Below, one piece after another: positions 31,806-36,628 of a stretch of DNA of 36,628 nucleotides. Made by a program: the position numbers and the translations under genes. Position 1 is the stretch's first letter. Every line of letters begins with the position of its first letter. The notes under the pieces are model-generated. The model was not told the origin of the DNA and made no database searches. It was given only the letters and a program-made list of their open reading frames with translations. Source of the DNA: UBA11512 sp964623895 (GTDB taxonomy: Bacteria; Bacillota; Clostridia; Oscillospirales; CAG-272); assembly GCA_964623895.1 (NCBI GenBank), contig CAZUWA010000013.1, forward strand, positions 1 through 36,628, in the 5' to 3' direction.

Positions 31806-33809
31806 ATGAGAATTGCTTTGACAGGCAATCCGAACTCCGGTAAGACTACAATGTACAATGCTTTGACCGGTCGTAATGAAAAGGTCGGCAACTGGGCAGG
31901 TGTTACCGTAGACAAAAAAGAACATCCCATAAAAAAGGCATACTATGCCGGAACCGAACACCTTATCGCAGTTGACCTTCCGGGTGCGTATTCCATGTCT
32001 CCCTTCACCAGTGAGGAGAGCATCACCAGTTCTTACGTTAAAAAGGAAAACCCAGATGTTATCATCAACATTGTGGACGCCACCAATCTGAGCCGTAGCC
32101 TTTTCTTTACCACACAGCTTTTGGAGCTCGGTATTCCTGTGGTCGTTGCCCTGAATAAGAGTGACATCAACAAGAAGAAAAAGACCGTTATTGATGTTGA
32201 CGCGTTGAGCGCAAAGCTCGGCTGTCCCGTCATTGAAACGATCTCCACTTCGTCCGAAGGTTTGAAGACAGTTGTAGAAGCCGTAGTCAAACAGGCAGGA
32301 TCAGTGCAGGCGGCGCCTTATCATCAGGGCGATATCGACCTGACTGATAAGAAGGTCGTAGAAGCAGCTGACCGCAAGCGCTTTGATTTCGTAAATGAGA
32401 TCGTAAAAAACGTCGAAACTCGTAAGATCCTAACCAAAGATAAAAACATCGGGGATAAGATTGATGCGATCCTGACGAACAAGTGGCTCGGCATTCCGAT
32501 CTTCGCTGTTGTAATGTTCCTCGTGTTCCAGATCTCTCAGGTTTGGGTCGGCGATCCCATCGCCAGTCTTCTCACCGGTTGGCTTGACTCCTTCCAAGAA
32601 TGGGTCGGCGAACTGCTTGCAGACGCCTCTCCTCTTCTTTCCGCCATCCTCGTTGACGGCGTGATAGGCGGTGTATCTGCCGTTGTCGGCTTCCTGCCGC
32701 TCGTTATGGTAATGTACTTCCTCATTGCACTCTTAGAGGATTGCGGTTATATGTCCCGCGTTGCCGTTGTTCTTGATCCAATCTTCAAAAAAGTCGGTCT
32801 TTCCGGTAAGTCTGTCATTCCTTTTGTGATCACTGTCGGATGTGCCGTTCCCGGCATCATGGCTTCCCGCACCATCCGCAACGAACGTGAACGCAGAGCT
32901 ACCGCCATGCTCGCCCCCTTTATGCCTTGCGGTGCAAAGATCCCCGTGATCTCACTGTTTGCAGGTGCGTTCTTTGATAACGCAGGTTGGGTAAGTACTG
33001 TGATGTACCTCTCCGGCATCGTACTGATCTTCCTTGGCGCACTTCTTGTAAACAAGATTGCCGGTTACAAAGCAAGAAAGTCCTTCTTTATCATCGAACT
33101 TCCCGAATATAAGGTTCCTTCCCTTTGGGGCGCCTTCAAATCAATGTGTAGCCGCGGCTGGGCTTACATCGTTAAAGCCGCTACCATCATCCTTCTCTGC
33201 AATATGGCAGTACAGCTTATGCAAACCTTTACTTGGAGTTTCCAAGTCGCCGAAAGTGCTGATGAGTCTATTCTTGCTTCCATTGCGTCTCCGTTTGCAT
33301 ACCTGCTCGTTCCGATCGTTGGTGTTCTTTCTTGGCAACTTGCCGCTGCAGCAGTCACCGGTTTTATCGCGAAGGAAAATGTTGTCGGTACCCTCGCAGT
33401 TTGCTTTGTTGGTCTTGAAAATCTCATTGATATGGACGAACTCGCACTTATTGAAGGTGCGGGCGAAGAAGTTGCGGGTATTCTGGCAATCACAAAAGTT
33501 GCGGCTCTTGCATATTTGATGTTCAACCTCTATACTCCTCCGTGCTTTGCAGCCATCGGTGCCATGAATTCCGAAATGAAGAGCAGTAAATGGCTCTGGG
33601 GCGGTATTGGTCTGCAACTCGCCACCGGCTATATCGTTGCTTACCTCGTTTACACGATCGGTACGCTGATCACCGCGCCCTCAAGCTTGAATATCGTCGC
33701 CGCACTTGCCGGTCTTGCCGCTGTTTTGGTGATCGTCGGCGTGATCGTCGGAATGATCTTACATACCAACAAGAAGCTAAAGAGCGAATACGCATTATCT
33801 AAAGCATGA
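31806..33809 (+). CDS. feoB: Ferrous iron transporter B
   Basis: 667 residues. N-terminal G domain: G1 GNPNSGKTT (7-15), G3 DLPGAYSM, G4 NKSD; then a helical GDI-like region and a polytopic core with gate motifs LEDCGYMSR, VGCAVPGIMAS and FMPCGAKIPV. It imports Fe2+. AAGGAGG precedes the ATG. Its stop codon overlaps the start of the small Cys-rich gene (ATGA). A typical single-G-domain FeoB of normal length. Confidence 0.97.
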   Translation: MRIALTGNPNSGKTTMYNALTGRNEKVGNWAGVTVDKKEHPIKKAYYAGTEHLIAVDLPGAYSMSPFTSEESITSSYVKKENPDVIINIVDATNLSRSLFFTTQLLELGIPVVVALNKSDINKKKKTVIDVDALSAKLGCPVIETISTSSEGLKTVVEAVVKQAGSVQAAPYHQGDIDLTDKKVVEAADRKRFDFVNEIVKNVETRKILTKDKNIGDKIDAILTNKWLGIPIFAVVMFLVFQISQVWVGDPIASLLTGWLDSFQEWVGELLADASPLLSAILVDGVIGGVSAVVGFLPLVMVMYFLIALLEDCGYMSRVAVVLDPIFKKVGLSGKSVIPFVITVGCAVPGIMASRTIRNERERRATAMLAPFMPCGAKIPVISLFAGAFFDNAGWVSTVMYLSGIVLIFLGALLVNKIAGYKARKSFFIIELPEYKVPSLWGAFKSMCSRGWAYIVKAATIILLCNMAVQLMQTFTWSFQVAESADESILASIASPFAYLLVPIVGVLSWQLAAAAVTGFIAKENVVGTLAVCFVGLENLIDMDELALIEGAGEEVAGILAITKVAALAYLMFNLYTPPCFAAIGAMNSEMKSSKWLWGGIGLQLATGYIVAYLVYTIGTLITAPSSLNIVAALAGLAAVLVIVGVIVGMILHTNKKLKSEYALSKA

Positions 33810-33982
33810 TTCAAAATATTATAATCGCTGTGATCCTCCTCGCAATCACCGCCGCAATCGTATATTATCTATACAGAGCAAAAAAAAGAGGGGAAACCTG
33901 CATCGGTTGTCCTTACGCAAAAAAATGCGGCGGAAAATGCAGTAGCAATTGCAGTGGGAAAAATGTACAAAAAAAAGAGTAA
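33806..33982 (+). CDS. FeoB-associated Cys-rich membrane protein
   Basis: 58 residues: MIQNIIIAVILLAITAAIVY forms one membrane helix, followed by a basic turn and a cysteine cluster CIGCPYAKKCGGKC with a further Cys. This is the pattern of the small Cys-rich proteins encoded just after feoB in many Clostridia (PF12669 type), which may occupy the place of FeoC or help iron entry. The ATG overlaps the feoB stop by 4 bases, so translation is coupled. Confidence 0.87.
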   Translation: MIQNIIIAVILLAITAAIVYYLYRAKKRGETCIGCPYAKKCGGKCSSNCSGKNVQKKE

Positions 33983-33985
33983 GAT

Positions 33986-34014
33986 TTACAGGGGGCATAT
34001 ATTGCCCCCTGTAA
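33986..34014 (+). other. Strong intergenic hairpin in the feo operon
   Basis: TTACAGGGGGCA and TGCCCCCTGTAA pair perfectly over 12 bp around a 5-base loop, just after the Cys-rich gene. No T-run follows, so it looks like an mRNA-stabilising or processing element, not a terminator. Confidence 0.6.
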
Positions 34015-34035
34015 GAGCATTTGTGAGAAAATAAC

Positions 34036-34389
34036 ATGGAAAACTATCTGATCATCGCCATCATCGCCATCATCGCCATTGCCGCAGGATTTGGTATCTA
34101 TTTCACCGTCAAGCATTTCAAAGGGCAAGGCGGATGTTGTGGCGGCGGAGCTTATAAGCCAAAAAAGAAAAAGCTGAAGAAGATCCTTTATAAAAAAACT
34201 TTCAGGGTAGACGGCATGCACTGCGCACACTGTCAAAACCGCGTGGAAGAAGCAGTCAATGACATTCAAGGTGTAGCAGGCAAGGTCGACTTGAAAAATG
34301 GCACGCTCACCGTTTGTTATGAAAAGGATGTTTCAGACGATCTGATCCTCTCAAAAATCGAAAGGATCGGATACAAAATAACAAAATAA
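34036..34389 (+). CDS. Membrane-anchored heavy-metal-associated (HMA) domain protein
   Basis: 117 residues. An Ile-rich N-terminal helix (4-24) anchors the protein; a GGCCGGG patch and a Lys-rich linker follow; the C-terminal HMA fold (about 53-117) has GMHCAHC (Cys63, Cys66), the soft-metal site of copper-chaperone-like domains. It may bind Cu+, Zn2+ or Fe2+ at the membrane. Its place at the end of the feo operon suggests a metal-handling accessory. No clear ribosome site is visible right before the ATG apart from GAGAAAA, so expression may be low. Ended by a very strong terminator. Confidence 0.85.
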   Translation: MENYLIIAIIAIIAIAAGFGIYFTVKHFKGQGGCCGGGAYKPKKKKLKKILYKKTFRVDGMHCAHCQNRVEEAVNDIQGVAGKVDLKNGTLTVCYEKDVSDDLILSKIERIGYKITK

Positions 34390-34392
34390 GCA

Positions 34393-34441
34393 AAAAAGCA
34401 ACTGCCCCGAACCGTTTTGCGGTTCGGGGCAGTTGCTTTTT
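34393..34441. terminator. Strong bidirectional terminator
   Basis: A stem of about 22 bp (AAAAAGCAACTGCCCCGAAC and its complement) with a 5-base loop; A-run and T-run flank it, so it ends both the feo operon and the rpsF-ssb-rpsR operon. Confidence 0.93.
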
Positions 34442-34454
34442 ACCGTTAAAAATA

Positions 34455-34796
34455 TCAGTCGGTAGTATAAGGAAGCAGTGCAAGTACTCTTGCTCTCTGG
34501 ATGGCAGTGGTCAAGTGACGCTGATGCATTGCACAAGTACCGGTGATTCTTCTGGGAAGAATCTTGCCACGCTCGGAAGTAAACTTCTTGAGTCTCATTG
34601 CATCCTTATAGTCAATGCAAGTAGTCTTGTCTTCGCAGAAAACACAGACCTTCTTTCTCTTGCGGTTGACATTGTTCTGGCGGTAAGGAGCCTTTGCAGG
34701 CTTTTCTTCACGTGCCTGAGGAGCGGCAGTCTCTGCAGCAACTTCAGCAGCAGGAGCAACAACTTCCTCGGTTACGACGGTGTTCTGGTTATCCAT
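34455..34796 (-). CDS. rpsR: 30S ribosomal protein S18
   Basis: 113 residues. The conserved S18 part begins near residue 47 (RKRKKVCVFC) and includes the RRITGTCAMHQRHLTTAIQRAR region. It is a Cys-rich form (Cys51, 54, 60 and 88) likely to bind zinc. An Ala/Glu/Val-rich N-terminal extension of about 45 residues makes it longer than the usual 75-90. Binds 16S rRNA with S6. Third gene of rpsF-ssb-rpsR; AAGGAGG lies before the ATG. Confidence 0.97.
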   Translation of the reverse strand: MDNQNTVVTEEVVAPAAEVAAETAAPQAREEKPAKAPYRQNNVNRKRKKVCVFCEDKTTCIDYKDAMRLKKFTSERGKILPRRITGTCAMHQRHLTTAIQRARVLALLPYTTD

Positions 34797-34827
34797 CTTA
34801 CGAAATCCTCCTTGTTAGAATTGTTGA

Positions 34828-35283
34828 TCAGAAGGGGAGATCATCTTCGTTTTCGACCTGTTCAAAGCCGGACGATTCTCCCGCAGGGCTTGCAAAGCCG
34901 GGCTGGTCACCCCCGGCATACGGATTGAAAGAGCCACCGTTTTGACGGCTCTCAGCGGCGCTGTCAACAAAGGAAACTTCATCCACTACAACTTCATAGC
35001 CGTAATGCTTCGTACCCTGTTGGTCAGTCCAATCGTTCTGTTGGAGAGAACCAACGATACAGATAGAACTGCCTTTATGGAAATACCGGGAAACAAATTC
35101 CGCAGTAGCTCTCCATGCACGGCAACGGATAAAGTCTGCCTTCGATTCGGCGTCCTTGGTGAATCTTCTGTTCACCGCAACAGAAAAAGAAACGACAGGG
35201 GTACCGTTTGTTGTCTGCTTTAATTCAGGCTCTGCGGTCAATCTGCCGCCTAAGATCACCTTGTTGAAATTAAAGTTTGCCAT
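34828..35283 (-). CDS. ssb: Single-stranded DNA-binding protein
   Basis: 151 residues. OB fold in about 1-110 (NKVILGGRLTAEPELKQT start), a short Gly/Ser/Asn-rich linker, and the acidic tail ending EDDLPF that recruits repair and replication partners. It coats single-stranded DNA. The standard position between rpsF and rpsR is kept. AAAGGAG precedes the start. Confidence 0.97.
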   Translation of the reverse strand: MANFNFNKVILGGRLTAEPELKQTTNGTPVVSFSVAVNRRFTKDAESKADFIRCRAWRATAEFVSRYFHKGSSICIVGSLQQNDWTDQQGTKHYGYEVVVDEVSFVDSAAESRQNGGSFNPYAGGDQPGFASPAGESSGFEQVENEDDLPF

Positions 35284-35304
35284 TCTGTCTTTCTCCTTTT
35301 TCCG

Positions 35305-35601
35305 TTATGCTTTCACTTTCACAACCATCGAACGCATGATGCCTTCTGTGATGTGGTAAACTCTGTCAAGCTCTGCGATAAATTCAGCAGGAGCATTGAA
35401 GTTTACCAGCACATAGTAGCCTTCATTCACATCATCGATCGGATAAGCGAATCTGCGTTTGCCCCACTCATCAACCTTGGTGATCTCACCATTTGCAGCA
35501 ATCAGAGAAGTGAACTTCTCGGTCAGTGCTTTGACGGCGTCCTCACCCAGTCTGAGATCAACAACGAAGATCGTTTCATAAGATGCATTGATCTTTGCCA
35601 T
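35305..35601 (-). CDS. rpsF: 30S ribosomal protein S6
   Basis: 98 residues, full S6 fold (YETIFVVDLRLGEDAVKAL, then GKRRFAYPIDDVNEGYYVLVNF). Binds 16S rRNA as a pair with S18. GGGAGG precedes ATG 35601. First gene of the operon, with a leader likely to carry the S6:S18 autoregulatory motif. Confidence 0.97.
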   Translation of the reverse strand: MAKINASYETIFVVDLRLGEDAVKALTEKFTSLIAANGEITKVDEWGKRRFAYPIDDVNEGYYVLVNFNAPAEFIAELDRVYHITEGIMRSMVVKVKA

Positions 35602-35611
35602 GTTATTATAC

Positions 35612-35656
35612 CTCCCTATGGACTTTCGGCCATCGGCATGAAAAATTTACCGACAG
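35612..35656 (-). ncRNA. Candidate S6:S18 autoregulatory leader
   Basis: Just before the rpsF ribosome site the minus strand reads CGGTAAATTTTTCATGCCGA (a TCGG/CCGA pairing) followed by TGGCCGAAAGTCCATAGG. A CCGA-containing stem directly before the Shine-Dalgarno is the kind of structure known to bind the S6:S18 pair in rpsF leaders. Matched from memory, not by model. Confidence 0.5.
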
Positions 35657-35700
35657 CAAGGAGAAAAATGCACTTGATAAGAGCACTCTTCCGAACACTG

Positions 35701-35729
35701 ATTTTATATCATTTTTCTCGTTTTGTCAA
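35701..35729 (-). promoter_or_regulatory. Promoter of rpsF-ssb-rpsR
   Basis: Minus strand TTGACA (35729-35724), 17-base spacer, TAAAAT (35706-35701). Confidence 0.78.
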
Positions 35730-35861
35730 TAGATTTTTTTAAAAAAACGAAAATCTTTCCCAAAAACACAATTTTTCCTTTCTTCGGGCAGAAGTAGCGG
35801 CACAGCATATACTGTACCGAGCAGGTAAGTGCTCCACGAATTACAATTCAAAGAGAAAGGA

Positions 35862-35884
35862 CGTTTTTGCTTTTTTCAAAAACG
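35862..35884 (+). other. Hairpin between the ribosome site and start of cotJA
   Basis: CGTTTTTG (35862-35869) pairs with CAAAAACG (35877-35884). It sits between AAAGGA (35856-35861) and the ATG at 35898 and may fold the intervening bases away. The rest of 35730-35850 has no gene; CATATACT at 35806 is close to a SigE -10 but lacks a convincing -35. Confidence 0.45.
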
Positions 35885-35897
35885 ATCATCATATAAA

Positions 35898-36131
35898 ATG
35901 ATTAGACAACGAACCGTCTCACGCACACGCTCCGCCGCATCATTTCCTTCAACGCAGCCCATGCAAAACGAAGGCAAAACCGTCGGCAGCTGTCTTGACA
36001 ATGTCAGCCTTGCCATGGTCTATTCCCCCATACAACGTTTCGAGGAACTCTATTCTCCGGAGGAAGCGCTAGGCAAAGGTACTCTTTTCAAAAAACTCTA
36101 TCTGCCGTTCCATGCCGGTTTCAGAGTTTAA
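35898..36131 (+). CDS. cotJA: Spore coat-associated protein CotJA
   Basis: 77 residues, close to the usual 80. After a basic, Ser/Thr-rich start the conserved core is LAMVYSPIQRFEELYSPEEA followed by GKGTLFKKLYLPF. In Bacillus, cotJ genes are made in the mother cell under SigE and the proteins join the inner coat. The ATG at 35898 gives the right length, but its only ribosome site (AAAGGA) is about 36 bases away, with a hairpin between; a GTG at 35829 is the alternative. cotJB follows after 9 bases. Confidence 0.88.
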   Translation: MIRQRTVSRTRSAASFPSTQPMQNEGKTVGSCLDNVSLAMVYSPIQRFEELYSPEEALGKGTLFKKLYLPFHAGFRV

Positions 36132-36140
36132 GGAGGAGAA

Positions 36141-36386
36141 ATGGAAACAAGAGAACAATTGATGCGACAGATCCAAAGCGTCGGATTTGCCGTGAATGAT
36201 CTAAACCTGTTCCTCGACTCGCATCCGGACGACAAGGATGCATTGGCGTATTTCAAAGAACTGAACAGACAGTATGCTGCGCTCGTCGCAGATTATACAC
36301 AGCATTTTGGGCCGCTCACCGTCGCCGACACGGAAAACAGCGATTATTTCGACTGGATCGCCACCCCGTGGCCTTGGGAGAACTGA
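36141..36386 (+). CDS. cotJB: Spore coat protein CotJB
   Basis: 81 residues, typical length. Helical N-terminus (LMRQIQSVGFAVNDLNLFLDSHPDD), ALAYFKELNRQYAALVADY, and the conserved Trp/Pro-rich end WIATPWPWEN. Coat component made with CotJA and CotJC. AAGGAGG lies before the ATG, and the cotJC start follows 13 bases after its stop. Confidence 0.95.
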   Translation: METREQLMRQIQSVGFAVNDLNLFLDSHPDDKDALAYFKELNRQYAALVADYTQHFGPLTVADTENSDYFDWIATPWPWEN

Positions 36387-36399
36387 AGGGAGGAATGAT

Positions 36400-36628
36400 A
36401 TGTGGACCTATGAAAAGAAATTGCAATTCCCGGTAAAAATCAAAAATCCTTCCCCTGCGCTTGCAAAGATCATCATTTCGCAGCTCGGCGGACCTCACGG
36501 GGAACTCGGCGCCGCAACGCGCTACCTCTCTCAACGCTTTTCCATGCCCGACAGACGCATTGCAGGCATGCTAACAGATATCGGTAGAGAAGCCTCAGAA
36601 AAGGAGCTTTCTGAGGCTTCAGCTTTTT
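36400..36628 (+). pseudogene. cotJC: CotJC manganese catalase, 5' part only; homology ends before the window edge
   Basis: GGAGG precedes ATG 36400. The first 62 codons are clear CotJC: MWTYEKKLQFPVKIKNP, GGPHGELGAATRYLSQRFSMP, GMLTDIG. Glu35 matches the first manganese ligand of the family. After TDIG one expects TEE-x-AHLEM with the next Glu and His ligands; instead the frame reads REASEKELSEASAF and runs open to the edge. That segment is a terminator-like hairpin (36589-36628). Either cotJC is interrupted here (insertion or recombination) or the end of the sequence is a chimeric assembly edge. As given, it could not make an active catalase. Confidence 0.7.
36589..36628 (+). terminator. Terminator-like hairpin inside the cotJC frame at the window end
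   Basis: GAAGCCTCAGAAA (36589-36601) pairs exactly with TTTCTGAGGCTTC (36608-36620) around AGGAGC and is followed by AGCTTTTT to the last base. Confidence 0.75.

Noticed and set aside
1..36628. CRISPR arrays, tRNA or rRNA genes, prophage genes
   Set aside because: No regularly spaced direct repeats, no tRNA-like cloverleaf and no phage structural or integrase genes were seen on either strand.

Overview
The window looks like chromosomal DNA of a spore-forming, strictly anaerobic Clostridia-type Firmicute; I cannot name a family. Reasons: a cotJABC spore-coat operon at the right edge, AddAB instead of RecBCD, an anaerobic NrdDG reductase under NrdR-like boxes, a Phe T-box, rubrerythrin, FeoAB with the small Cys-rich partner, dockerin domains on secreted proteins, AGGAGG-type ribosome sites and TTGACA-17-TATAAT promoters.

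Layout. 0-1.1 kb: two tandem RNHCP-domain genes (minus). 1.2-2.9 kb: a lipoprotein that resembles GT80 sialyltransferases (minus). 3.1-4.6 kb: a monovalent cation/proton antiporter with a long folded leader (plus). 4.8-7.6 kb: nrdDG with paired NrdR-like boxes. 7.7-17.0 kb: a minus-strand run of a non-canonical type IIA topoisomerase B subunit, addB and addA, with a decayed ABC-ATPase fragment wedged between addB and addA. 17.0-18.4 kb: queG and a C_GCAxxG_C_C family gene (plus). 18.4-18.9 kb: mgtC-like gene (minus). 19.2-22.9 kb: T-box-pheS-pheT (minus).

23.1-26.4 kb is a redox/metal module and the most interesting part: thioredoxin, a rhodanese remnant, a Crp/Fnr regulator, a DUF134-NifX fusion, a rubrerythrin with two rubredoxin-like domains and a ferredoxin-thioredoxin-reductase-like catalytic subunit. 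Two promoters here carry the same 13-bp near-palindrome (GTGATRTCATCAC) exactly 22 bp before TATAAT, the position expected for a class II Crp/Fnr activator. The regulator and the DUF134-rbr-ftr operon diverge from overlapping promoters whose -35 boxes lie in the two arms of a perfect 34-bp palindrome.

26.4-31.3 kb: a small unknown protein, a cyclophilin lipoprotein and an HD hydrolase (minus), then two secreted dockerin proteins, one with a transglutaminase-like domain and one with BspA-type leucine-rich repeats (plus). 31.3-34.4 kb: an iron-uptake operon feoA-feoB-Cys-rich peptide-HMA protein with three copies of TTAGC-N4-GCTAA. 34.4-35.7 kb: rpsF-ssb-rpsR (minus). 35.9 kb to the end: cotJA, cotJB and a cotJC whose homology stops after 62 codons in a terminator-like hairpin at the window edge. 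I saw no tRNA or rRNA gene, no CRISPR array, and no intact insertion sequence or prophage.
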